From NCBI RefSeq assembly GCF_947501405.1, contig NZ_CANMVK010000001.1, positions 620,001 through 684,000 of the forward strand: a stretch of DNA of 64,000 nucleotides, written 5' to 3'. Below are positions 39,461-47,494 of the stretch, piece by piece. The position numbers and the translations under genes were made by a program. Each line of letters starts with the position of its first letter. Position 1 is the stretch's first letter. The DNA comes from an uncultured Hoeflea sp. (GTDB lineage Bacteria > Pseudomonadota > Alphaproteobacteria > Rhizobiales > Rhizobiaceae). The notes beneath the pieces are model-generated. The model searched no databases, was not told where the DNA came from, and saw only the letters and a program-made list of their open reading frames with translations.

Positions 39461-40273
39461 TCACTCCACCCCAAAGGTCAGCGAGGCCCAGTGGCTTTGC
39501 CAATCCGCGTTCTCGTCGGACGCGGCCTCGGTCATGTGCACCGAAGCCGCGAGGTAGGGGCCCGGGGAGGGCAGCTTGAAGCTGGCGTGGCCATCGGCGT
39601 CGGTGCGGGTGAGGGTGCGGGTCGTCTCGCCGTCTTCGGGCCGGTGGAACAGGGCTACTTGCGTGTCGGGCAGCGGTTTGCCCTGCCAGAGCAGCCGGAA
39701 GCGCATCGTGCCGCCGGTGGCCAGGTTGCCGGGGTTGTCGCCGGCCACCAGTTCGAGCGCCATGCCGATGGCGCGGTCCCGACCGGTTGCCCCGTCGCCG
39801 GCATTGACCAGGGTCTTGGCGCAACGGGTGTAGATTTCCCTGATCCTGTCACGCGGCAGGCCGCGGGCATCGTGTCTCGCGGCAATGCCGTTCAATCCCT
39901 CATTGGCGAGATAGGAGGTGAATTTCTCCCATTTGCTGAAGGTCAGCCGCTGGCCGGAGGAGACATAGGTGAAGATCGAAAGGCCTTCGGCGCGTGGCGC
40001 GATGTTGAGAGCCGGAATGTCGCCGGCTGTACCCTCGACTGCGCTGGTCCCCAGATCGTCATGGCGCTCGAAGGAGACGAAGCGCGAGGCGACGTAGGGA
40101 TAGACATCGCCCTTGAAATCCTGCCCGACCTTGATGTCGGCGCGGATCGGCTGATCCGCATCAACGCGAAACTGCTCCGGTTCGAGCCAGAATTCATGGG
40201 AAGAGGCTGGACTGATGGTTGTCATCAGTCCAAAAAGGGCGGCCATTGGCCAAAAGCCCGTGTGTTGTCCCAT
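39461..40273 (-). CDS. DUF4198 domain exported protein
   Basis: A 270-residue periplasmic protein with signal peptide (FWPMAALFGLMTTISPASS), mature start HEFWLEPEQFRV. His near the mature N-terminus is typical of the DUF4198/NikM-like group linked to nickel or cobalt uptake, suggesting metal binding. The C-terminal part looks like a transthyretin/Ig module (DADGHASFKLPSPGPYL). The ATG at 40273 has GGAG eight bases upstream. It is divergent from the HupE-like gene with only 24 bases between starts. Confidence 0.8.
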   Translation of the reverse strand: MGQHTGFWPMAALFGLMTTISPASSHEFWLEPEQFRVDADQPIRADIKVGQDFKGDVYPYVASRFVSFERHDDLGTSAVEGTAGDIPALNIAPRAEGLSIFTYVSSGQRLTFSKWEKFTSYLANEGLNGIAARHDARGLPRDRIREIYTRCAKTLVNAGDGATGRDRAIGMALELVAGDNPGNLATGGTMRFRLLWQGKPLPDTQVALFHRPEDGETTRTLTRTDADGHASFKLPSPGPYLAASVHMTEAASDENADWQSHWASLTFGVE

Positions 40274-40297
40274 GTCATATCTCCAGGTTGGGCATCT

Positions 40298-41458
40298 ATG
40301 ATGCATTTGTTCTCCCGTTTGATAAATCAAGTCTTTGTGGCGCTGGTGCTGAGCGCCGCGCTGATTGCCGGCTCAGGCAATGCCGCCCGCGCCCACGAGA
40401 TCCGGCCGGCGATTGTCGATCTGGTCGTGCCGGGCGACGGAACGGCGCGGCTCGATATGTCGCTGATCCTCGAGGCCGCCCTGGCGGAGATCGGCATCAC
40501 CCACAGTGATTCCGATGACAGCCCCAATGCACAGCGCTACGATGCTCTGAGATCGATGCCTGAGGCGGAATTGCAAAGCGAATTCAACCGTTTCGAGAAC
40601 CGTTTTCTGGAAGGCGTGACGCTGACAGCGGATGGCGCGCGCGTTGCGCTTGAAGTGATCTCCATCGAGCTCGATCCGGTGGGTGACACCGATTTTGCCC
40701 GGCTGAGCCGGTTGTCGCTGGGGGGCACGCTGCCGCCGGGCGCGAGCGAAATTACATTCGCCTATGATCCGGCCTTCGGGCCCAGCGTTATCCGGCTGCC
40801 CGATGGCCAGGGCGGGCACAGCTATTCCGCCTATCTCGACGATGGCAGCGCCAGCGCGCCGATCCCGATCGAGGGCGGGTTGACCAGTTCGGCAGGCGAG
40901 ATTTTCTGGGATTATATCGGCATCGGCTTTACCCATATCATCCCCAAGGGGCTCGATCACATCCTGTTCGTGGTCGGGCTGTTTCTGCTGACGCCGCGGT
41001 TCAAGCCGCTGCTGATCCAGATCACCGCCTTCACCATAGCGCACTCGGTCACGCTGGCGCTGGCGATGCTCGGCTATATCTCGCTGCCGGCCTCGATCGT
41101 CGAACCGCTGATTGCGGCGTCCATCGTCTTCATCGCTGTGGAGAACCTGGTCACCACCAGGCTGTCGCCCTGGCGGCCGTTTGTGGTGTTCGGCTTCGGG
41201 CTGCTGCACGGACTGGGCTTTGCCGGTGTGCTGACCGAGTTCGGCCTGTCGCCGGCGCATTTCGTCAGCGGGCTGATTGGCTTCAACATCGGCGTCGAGT
41301 TCGGTCAGCTGGCCGTCGTCGCGCTGTGTTACGCGGCTTTCGGCGCCTGGTTTGCCGACAAATCCTGGTACCGCTCACGGCTGACGATGCCGATGTCGCT
41401 GGCGATTGCGGCGATCGCCATCTGGTGGGTCGCCGAGCGCACCGGGATGATTGCGTAA
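40298..41458 (+). CDS. HupE/UreJ-family membrane protein
   Basis: About 386 residues. A signal peptide (FVALVLSAALIAGSGNAARA) precedes a periplasmic domain starting HEIRPAIVDL. A C-terminal membrane domain of about seven helices (GLDHILFVVGLFLLTP, LGFAGVLTEFG, GFNIGVEFGQLAVV) contains the HupE/UreJ signature histidines, including IAHSVTLALA. Family members are nickel or other metal permeases. No hydrogenase or urease gene lies in this window. The 703-aa track ORF is mostly antisense to DUF4198; the start is one of two tandem ATGs at 40298/40301. Confidence 0.85.
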   Translation: MMHLFSRLINQVFVALVLSAALIAGSGNAARAHEIRPAIVDLVVPGDGTARLDMSLILEAALAEIGITHSDSDDSPNAQRYDALRSMPEAELQSEFNRFENRFLEGVTLTADGARVALEVISIELDPVGDTDFARLSRLSLGGTLPPGASEITFAYDPAFGPSVIRLPDGQGGHSYSAYLDDGSASAPIPIEGGLTSSAGEIFWDYIGIGFTHIIPKGLDHILFVVGLFLLTPRFKPLLIQITAFTIAHSVTLALAMLGYISLPASIVEPLIAASIVFIAVENLVTTRLSPWRPFVVFGFGLLHGLGFAGVLTEFGLSPAHFVSGLIGFNIGVEFGQLAVVALCYAAFGAWFADKSWYRSRLTMPMSLAIAAIAIWWVAERTGMIA

Positions 41459-41570
41459 GCGCCTGAAAAAGCCGCTCTGCATGGCGCAAACTGGCGAGCG
41501 CGACATCAACACATGTGCATAGGTTTCTTCTAGCGTCTCAAGCAGGCGTACTTGGATCTGGGAGGAATTC

Positions 41571-42677
41571 ATGTCGCCCTTGTTGTCGATCTCGCGCCGC
41601 ACCCGGCGCACGCCCTTTACCGACCGCGTCACTGCCGCCGGTGTCACCGGTTACACGGTCTACAATCACATGCTGTTGCCCACGGTGTTCAAATCGATCA
41701 CCGAAGACTACCGGCATCTCAAATCGGCGGTGCAGGTCTGGGACGTGTCCTGCGAACGGCAGGTGGAAATTCGAGGGCCGCAGGCCGCCGAACTGGTGCA
41801 GATGCTCACACCGCGCGATCTGTCGGAAATGCGCATCGGCCAGTGCCGCTACATCCCCATCGTCGATGAAACCGGAGGCATGCTCAACGACCCGGTGGCG
41901 GTCAAGCTTGACGAGGATCGCTACTGGGTGTCGATCGCCGACAGTGATTTGCTGTTTTGGGTCAAGGCGCTGGCACTCGGCTTCCGTATGGCGGTGGATG
42001 TGTTCGAGCCAGATGTCTCGCCGCTGGCGATCCAGGGGCCGCTGGCGGATGAGTTGGCGGCGCGGGTGTTTGGTGACGAGGTGCGCAAGATCCGGTTTTT
42101 TGACTTCCGGACCTTCACCTTCAATGGCGCCGAACTGGCGGTGGCGCGCTCGGGCTATTCCAAGCAAGGCGGGTTCGAGGTCTATGTCGAGGGCGGACGT
42201 CATGGCGAGCCGCTGTGGGACGCGCTGTTTGAAGCGGGCCGGGATCTCGACGTGCGCGCCGGCTGCCCCAATCTGATTGAACGTATCGAGGCGGGGCTGT
42301 TGTCCTATGGCAGTGACATGACCCGCGCCAATACGCCGCATGAATGCGGGCTGGGCCGGTTCTGCGACACAAGGCTGGCGATTGGCTGCGTGGGGCGCGA
42401 TGCGCTGCTGCGGGTGGCCAGGGAAGGGCCGCTTAAACAGATCCGGTATCTCGAGATTGAAGGCGACCCGGTTCCCTCCTGTCCGGAGCCCTGGGCGGTT
42501 ACAGTGGAGGGCGAACCGGCGGGACAGATCACGTCGGCCGCCTGGTCGCCGGACTTCGAAGCCAATCTGGCCATCGGCATGATCGTCCGCGACTGGTGGG
42601 ACCAGGGGACAAAGGTGCTGGTTCATACGCCGGCGGGCCCTCGAACGGCACGAATTCGGGAGAAGCCCTGGCTGTAG
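41571..42677 (+). CDS. DmdA-like (GcvT-fold) demethylase
   Basis: A 368-residue aminomethyltransferase-fold protein whose motifs match my recollection of dimethylsulfoniopropionate demethylase more than GcvT. The motifs are SISRRTRRTPFTDRV, GYTVYNHMLLPTVF, VQVWDVSCERQVEIRG, ARSGYSKQGGFEVYVEGG, GCPNLIERIEAGLLSYGSDM and NTPHECGLGRF. DmdA moves a methyl group from DMSP to tetrahydrofolate, giving methylmercaptopropionate. Close relatives without DMSP activity exist, so the substrate is uncertain. RBS GGGAGG precedes the ATG. The stop is four bases before the FNR box that leads to ccoG. Confidence 0.75.
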   Translation: MSPLLSISRRTRRTPFTDRVTAAGVTGYTVYNHMLLPTVFKSITEDYRHLKSAVQVWDVSCERQVEIRGPQAAELVQMLTPRDLSEMRIGQCRYIPIVDETGGMLNDPVAVKLDEDRYWVSIADSDLLFWVKALALGFRMAVDVFEPDVSPLAIQGPLADELAARVFGDEVRKIRFFDFRTFTFNGAELAVARSGYSKQGGFEVYVEGGRHGEPLWDALFEAGRDLDVRAGCPNLIERIEAGLLSYGSDMTRANTPHECGLGRFCDTRLAIGCVGRDALLRVAREGPLKQIRYLEIEGDPVPSCPEPWAVTVEGEPAGQITSAAWSPDFEANLAIGMIVRDWWDQGTKVLVHTPAGPRTARIREKPWL

Positions 42678-42681
42678 CCGC

Positions 42682-42695
42682 TTGATCTTGATCAA
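42682..42695. promoter_or_regulatory. FNR/FixK box upstream of ccoG
   Basis: TTGATCTTGATCAA is a perfect TTGAT-N4-ATCAA site in the 41-base gap between the DmdA-like gene and ccoG. Its centre is only 30 bases before the annotated ccoG ATG. Confidence 0.88.
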
Positions 42696-42718
42696 GGCGT
42701 CGGGGAGGGCGCGCGGGC

Positions 42719-44332
42719 ATGGTGCAATCCAAACAACTGGTGCCCATGATGAACACACACACGCCCCCCGAAACCGCTCAGGACCCCGATGAGATCGAGC
42801 GGCTGGAAGCCGAATCAATCAACGCCGCTTGGCGGCGCAAGCCGCTATACGAGGCGCGCAAGAAGATTTTCCCCAAGCGCGCGGAAGGCGCTTATCGCCG
42901 TTTCAAATGGCTGGTGATGCTGGTCACGCTGGGAATTTACTACGTCACGCCGTGGCTCAGGTGGGATCGCGGGCCGTTTGCGCCCGATCAGGCGGTGCTG
43001 CTGGATCTCGCCAATCGCCGCTTCTATTTCTTCTTCATCGAGATCTGGCCGCAGGAGTTCTTCTTCGTTGCGGGTCTTTTGGTGATGGCCGGTTTCGGGC
43101 TGTTTTTGATCACCTCGGCGGTGGGCCGCGCCTGGTGCGGCTACACCTGCCCGCAAACGGTGTGGGTGGATCTGTTTCTGGTGGTGGAACGGGCCATTGA
43201 GGGTGACCGTAACAAGCGCATGAAGCTCGAAGATGCACCCTGGGGTGTGTCGAAACTGGGCAAGCGGACGCTCAAGCACGCCATCTGGATTTTGATCGGG
43301 GTGGCAACCGGCGGCGCCTGGATTTTCTACTTCGCCGATGCGCCGACGCTGCTGATGAATTTCCTCACCGGCAACGCCGAACCGGTCGCCTACATCACTG
43401 TCGCGATCCTGACAGCCACCACCTATGTCTTTGGCGGGCTGATGCGCGAGCAGGTCTGCATCTACATGTGCCCCTGGCCGCGCATCCAGGCCGCGATGCT
43501 TGACGAGAATTCGCTGGTGGTCACCTACAATGACTGGCGTGGCGAGCCGCGCGGACGTCATGCCAAAAAGGCTGCCGCAGAAGGTCTGGTCCTGGGCGAT
43601 TGCGTGGATTGCAACGCCTGTGTGGCGGTGTGTCCGATGGGCATCGATATCCGCGACGGCCAGCAGCTTGAGTGCATTACCTGCGCGCTGTGCATCGACG
43701 CCTGCGACAACATCATGGACAAGCTCGACCGGCCGCGCGGACTGATTTCCTATGCCACACTGTCAGACTACGCCGACAACATGGCGCTGGCGCAGGATCC
43801 CTCCACCGGGGTGATTGATCCGCTGCGCACCCGCACGGCGGATGGCGGTTTTGTCGATACGGTCAAGCACTTCGACTGGAAGATCATCTTCCGGCCGCGC
43901 TCGCTGCTTTACATGGGCGTCTGGTCGCTGGTGGGTATTGGCCTTCTGGTGGCGCTGCTGTCGCGTGACCGGCTCGAGGTCAACGTGCTGCACGACCGCA
44001 ATCCACAATATGTGCTGGAGTCCAATGGCGACATCCGCAACGGCTATGCGGTCAAGATCCTCAACATGATTGCCGAGCCGCGGGTAATCTTCCTGTCGAT
44101 CGAAGGGCTGCCGGGTGCTACCATGCGCATACCGGGCATTGATCAGCCGGCGGGAGTGTCCTTCGCCATCCCGGTCGAACCCGACCGGCTGCGCGAACTC
44201 AGGGTGCATGTCCTGCAACCCAAGGATATGATTTCCTCGACCAGCGCCACGTTCCGGATCATCGCCGAGGACAAGGCCAGCACTGAACGTGATGTCTATC
44301 ACGCCAACTTCCACGCACCGGAGATGAACTGA
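42719..44332 (+). CDS. ccoG: cbb3 oxidase accessory protein CcoG (FixG)
   Basis: Membrane ferredoxin-like protein that in other bacteria reduces copper for cbb3 oxidase assembly, 537 residues. It has about five membrane helices. Two 4Fe-4S motifs are GDCVDCNACVAVCPMGIDIRDG and LECITCALCIDACD; RAWCGYTCPQTVW and IYMCPWPRIQ carry further conserved cysteines. The C-terminal domain is Ig-like. The ATG at 42719 has GGGGAGGG upstream, yet lies very near the FNR box; an ATG at 42746 or 42749 is an alternative. Confidence 0.94.
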   Translation: MVQSKQLVPMMNTHTPPETAQDPDEIERLEAESINAAWRRKPLYEARKKIFPKRAEGAYRRFKWLVMLVTLGIYYVTPWLRWDRGPFAPDQAVLLDLANRRFYFFFIEIWPQEFFFVAGLLVMAGFGLFLITSAVGRAWCGYTCPQTVWVDLFLVVERAIEGDRNKRMKLEDAPWGVSKLGKRTLKHAIWILIGVATGGAWIFYFADAPTLLMNFLTGNAEPVAYITVAILTATTYVFGGLMREQVCIYMCPWPRIQAAMLDENSLVVTYNDWRGEPRGRHAKKAAAEGLVLGDCVDCNACVAVCPMGIDIRDGQQLECITCALCIDACDNIMDKLDRPRGLISYATLSDYADNMALAQDPSTGVIDPLRTRTADGGFVDTVKHFDWKIIFRPRSLLYMGVWSLVGIGLLVALLSRDRLEVNVLHDRNPQYVLESNGDIRNGYAVKILNMIAEPRVIFLSIEGLPGATMRIPGIDQPAGVSFAIPVEPDRLRELRVHVLQPKDMISSTSATFRIIAEDKASTERDVYHANFHAPEMN

Positions 44333-44841
44333 TGCAGATGTTTCGCGCGATTTTTCGGCCCAGTGAATTCACCGGCAAGCACATGCTGTTTTCCATGGTG
44401 GCGTTTTTCGGGGTCATCATCACGGTCAATATGATTATGGCCCGGTTCGCCGTCACCACATGGAGCGGGCTGGTGGTGCCCAACACCTATGTCGCCAGCC
44501 AGCAATTCAACGCCAAGGCCGAGGAATCGCGGGCGATTGCGGCCAAGGGCTATGCGGTGGAACTGCGCTCCGACGCCCAGGGTCTGTCGGTGGTGTTGAC
44601 CGACAGTCAGGGACAGCCGGCCGACGCCCAGAGTGTGACGGCGGCGCTCAGGCGTCCGGTCGGAACCGAAGATGACCGTGAGATCGTCTTCAAGGCCCTA
44701 GGTGAGGGTGTGTTTGCCGCATCTGGCCGGCTGGCCGAAGGCGAGTGGATCGCCCATGTCACGGCAACCGGCGACGGGCAGATCCTTTATCAGAAGGCGC
44801 GGCGGTTCAATGTCCGCGCGGATGCGAGCCTGCGTCCATGA
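44332..44841 (+). CDS. ccoH: FixH/CcoH family protein
   Basis: A 169-residue inner-membrane protein needed for cbb3 oxidase assembly. One N-terminal membrane helix (MLFSMVAFFGVIITVNMIMARF) is followed by the conserved TTWSGLVVPNTYVASQQFN and a periplasmic beta domain ending near RRFNVRADASLRP. Its ATG overlaps the last base of the ccoG stop, and its stop overlaps the ccoI ATG. Confidence 0.92.
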   Translation: MQMFRAIFRPSEFTGKHMLFSMVAFFGVIITVNMIMARFAVTTWSGLVVPNTYVASQQFNAKAEESRAIAAKGYAVELRSDAQGLSVVLTDSQGQPADAQSVTAALRRPVGTEDDREIVFKALGEGVFAASGRLAEGEWIAHVTATGDGQILYQKARRFNVRADASLRP

Positions 44842-47183
44842 GCTGTTGCGCGGCGGGCACAGAGAGCGCTGCGGAACTTGAAGCGCTGAAAGCCGACGGA
44901 CCGTCGGCTGAGGAAATGTGGCTGTCGAGCCGGACCCTGGGCAATGGCATGCGCCAGGTCGACCTGATCGTGCCGGGCGTTCATTGCGGCGCCTGTATCG
45001 CGCTTTTGGAGAAGGAACTGCCCAAGGTGCCCGGCGTCGATCACGCGCGGGTTAATCTGTCCACCCGCCGGGTTTCGGTGGTGTTTGAAGATGCGGCCGG
45101 GGCCGATCATGACACCGTGCTTGGCCAGATGGGCGACCGGTTCAAATCACTGGGCTATCCGGCGCATCTGCCGGGCGGCGCCGACGAGGGCGGCGATCCC
45201 GCATTTCGCGAGTTGCTCAAGGCGCTGGCGGTGGCGGGCTTTGCCTCGATGAATGTGATGCTCTTGTCGGTCTCGGTCTGGTCGGGCGCCGAAGCTGCGA
45301 CCCGGGACCTGTTTCACTGGATTTCGGCGCTGATCGCGGCGCCTGCGCTGGCCTATTCGGGCCGCGTCTTTTTCCGTTCGGCCTGGGGTGCGCTCCGGCA
45401 CGGACGCGCCAATATGGATGTGCCGATTTCGCTGGGCGTGATCCTCGCCTATGCAATCTCGATCCACGAGACCATCACCCATGGCGAGCACGCCTATTTC
45501 GATGCGTCGGTGACGTTGTTGTTCTTTCTGCTGGCCGGCCGCACGCTTGACCATATGATGCGCGAGCGCGCCCGCTCGGCAGTGCGCAATCTGGTGCGGT
45601 TGTCGCCGCGCGGGGCCATGGTGATCCAGCCCGATGGCGGCCGTGAATATCTGGCGCTCGACGAGATTGAGCCGGGCATGCGTCTGGCGATTGCGCCGGG
45701 CGACCGGATCCCCGTGGATGGCCGCGTGGTATCGGGCCGCTCGGACATGGACTTTGCGGTGGTCAATGGCGAGAGCGCGCCGCAACTGGTGGAGGCGGGG
45801 TCGCTGACGCCGGCGGGCACGCTCAATCTCACCGGTGCGCTCGTGCTCGAAGCCACCCGCAGCGCCAAATCCTCGTTCCTGGCCGAAATGGTCTCGATGA
45901 TGGAGGCCGCTGAGAGCGGCCGGGCCGGTTACCGGCGCCTTGCAGACCGGGCCTCGGCGATCTATGCGCCGGTGGTCCATCTGCTGGCGCTTGGCACCTT
46001 CATCGGCTGGATGGTGGTTTCGGGCGACTGGCGCATGGCGATGTTGACCGCCGTGGCGGTGCTGATTATCACCTGCCCCTGCGCATTGGGGCTTGCGGTT
46101 CCGGTCGTGCAGGTGGTGGCTGCGGGCCGGTTGTTTGAAAACGGTATCATGGTCAAGGACGGCTCGGCCATGGAGCGTCTGGCCGAGACCGACCGGGTGG
46201 TGTTTGACAAGACCGGCACGCTGACCCGCGGGCGGCCGCGGCTGCTCAACGGAGCGGCGGTTTCTTCCGATCATCTGGCAGTAGCTGCGCGGATTGCCTC
46301 CGCCTCACGGCATCCGCTGAGCCAGGCGCTTGCGGCGCATGATCAGCGGGACGCCAAACTGCCGGAGCTGAACGTCACCGAGATCCCCGGAGAGGGAGTG
46401 GAGGCGGTGTCCCCTGCAGGCGATATCTACCGGCTCGGCCGGGCGGCATTTGCGCTTAAGGGTGAACCGGAGGCGCTTGACCGCGGCGATGACGCGAGCC
46501 AGGTGATCCTGTCCAAAAACGGCCGTTTCCTGGATGTGTTCCTGTTCTCCGACGAGTTGCGGCGCGGTGCGGCGCAGGCGATCTCACGACTGTCCGCGCT
46601 CGGCGTGGAGACCGAGATCCTGTCGGGCGACCGTGAAGCTCCGGTCAGGGCCCTGGCAAGCGATCTCGGCGTGCAAAACTACGTGGCGGGCGTGCGTCCG
46701 CGCGGCAAGGTGGATCGGGTCAAAACACTGGCTGCGGGCGGCGCAAGGCCGCTGATGGTCGGCGACGGGCTCAATGATGCGCCCGCCCTGTCGGCCGCGC
46801 ATGCCTCAATGGCGCCCGCAAGTGCGGCGGATGTGGGCCGGATGGCGGCCGATTTCGTGTTCCTGCATGATTCGCTTGAAGCCGTGCCGCTGGCGATCGA
46901 AATCTCGCGCAAGGCCGGAAAGCTGATCCGGCAGAACTTCGCGTTGGCGATCCTGTACAATTGCATCGCCGTTCCGGCTGCGGTTCTGGGTCATGCAACA
47001 CCGTTGATCGCGGCGCTGGCGATGTCGTCGTCTTCGGTGATCGTGGTGCTCAATTCGCTGAGACTGCGGCGCAGGGCGACCGTGGAGGCCTTTGCCCGTG
47101 ACAGCGCGCAACCAGGTTCGGATCCGGATATGCGTGATGCGCAGGGACCGGCTGCCGATGCCCGCGCCGGAGTGATCGCATGA
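44838..47183 (+). CDS. ccoI: Copper-translocating P-type ATPase CcoI (FixI)
   Basis: P1B-type ATPase of 781 residues delivering copper for cbb3 oxidase. The N-terminal CC motif (MSCCAAG) and HMA domain with VHCGACIALLEKELP lead to eight helices. The ion motif is CPCALGLAVPV, the phosphorylation site DKTGTLTRGRP and the hinge GDGLNDAPALS. The ATG at 44838 overlaps the ccoH stop as ATGA; the track start at 44745 is inside ccoH. This is the CopA2-like slow-export type by context. Confidence 0.95.
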   Translation: MSCCAAGTESAAELEALKADGPSAEEMWLSSRTLGNGMRQVDLIVPGVHCGACIALLEKELPKVPGVDHARVNLSTRRVSVVFEDAAGADHDTVLGQMGDRFKSLGYPAHLPGGADEGGDPAFRELLKALAVAGFASMNVMLLSVSVWSGAEAATRDLFHWISALIAAPALAYSGRVFFRSAWGALRHGRANMDVPISLGVILAYAISIHETITHGEHAYFDASVTLLFFLLAGRTLDHMMRERARSAVRNLVRLSPRGAMVIQPDGGREYLALDEIEPGMRLAIAPGDRIPVDGRVVSGRSDMDFAVVNGESAPQLVEAGSLTPAGTLNLTGALVLEATRSAKSSFLAEMVSMMEAAESGRAGYRRLADRASAIYAPVVHLLALGTFIGWMVVSGDWRMAMLTAVAVLIITCPCALGLAVPVVQVVAAGRLFENGIMVKDGSAMERLAETDRVVFDKTGTLTRGRPRLLNGAAVSSDHLAVAARIASASRHPLSQALAAHDQRDAKLPELNVTEIPGEGVEAVSPAGDIYRLGRAAFALKGEPEALDRGDDASQVILSKNGRFLDVFLFSDELRRGAAQAISRLSALGVETEILSGDREAPVRALASDLGVQNYVAGVRPRGKVDRVKTLAAGGARPLMVGDGLNDAPALSAAHASMAPASAADVGRMAADFVFLHDSLEAVPLAIEISRKAGKLIRQNFALAILYNCIAVPAAVLGHATPLIAALAMSSSSVIVVLNSLRLRRRATVEAFARDSAQPGSDPDMRDAQGPAADARAGVIA

Positions 47184-47338
47184 ACAATTTGATTTTTCTG
47201 ATCCCGATCGCACTGTTTCTCGGCGCCCTTGGACTGGCGGCGTTCTTGTGGTCGATGAAGAGCGGCCAGTATGACGATCTCGACGGTGCGGCCTGGCGCG
47301 TGCTTGACGATGGCGATGACCGGCCGAAACCGGACTGA
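47180..47338 (+). CDS. ccoS: cbb3 oxidase maturation protein CcoS
   Basis: A 52-residue gene not in the ORF track. It reads MNNLIFLIPIALFLGALGLA, continues FLWSMKSGQYDDLDGAAWRV and ends DDGDDRPKPD. One helix followed by the W-(S)-x-K-S-G-Q-Y/F-D-D-L motif is diagnostic of CcoS. The start overlaps the ccoI stop as ATGA. It is required for cofactor insertion into CcoN in Rhodobacter. Confidence 0.95.
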   Translation: MNNLIFLIPIALFLGALGLAAFLWSMKSGQYDDLDGAAWRVLDDGDDRPKPD

Positions 47339-47346
47339 CCCCGCGG

Positions 47347-47369
47347 GGCGGGCAATCCCGCCGCCTTTT
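47347..47369 (+). terminator. Probable terminator after ccoS
   Basis: GGCGGG-CAAT-CCCGCC hairpin followed by GCCTTTT, ten bases after the ccoS stop. The stem is short (6 bp) but all GC, with a T-run, so it plausibly ends ccoGHIS. Confidence 0.5.
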
Positions 47370-47494
47370 CAAAGCCCCTAGGATCAGTCAAATCTGACCG
47401 CCATTGATCCACAGCCGGGCGGCCCGCGCGCTTGCCGCCGCGCGCGGCTTGGGTCACAACTACCCGTTCAGGACTGAAACTTACGGGAGTGGGC

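Noticed and set aside
39347-40297. N-terminal half of the 703-residue plus-strand ORF
   Set aside because: This part is antisense to the DUF4198 gene. The real HupE-like protein starts at 40298 with a signal peptide.
40319-40330. TTGATAAATCAA as an FNR box
   Set aside because: The half-sites are separated by two bases instead of four, and it lies inside the HupE-like coding start.
40298-41458. HupE-like gene as part of a hydrogenase locus
   Set aside because: No hydrogenase structural or maturation gene is present in the window.
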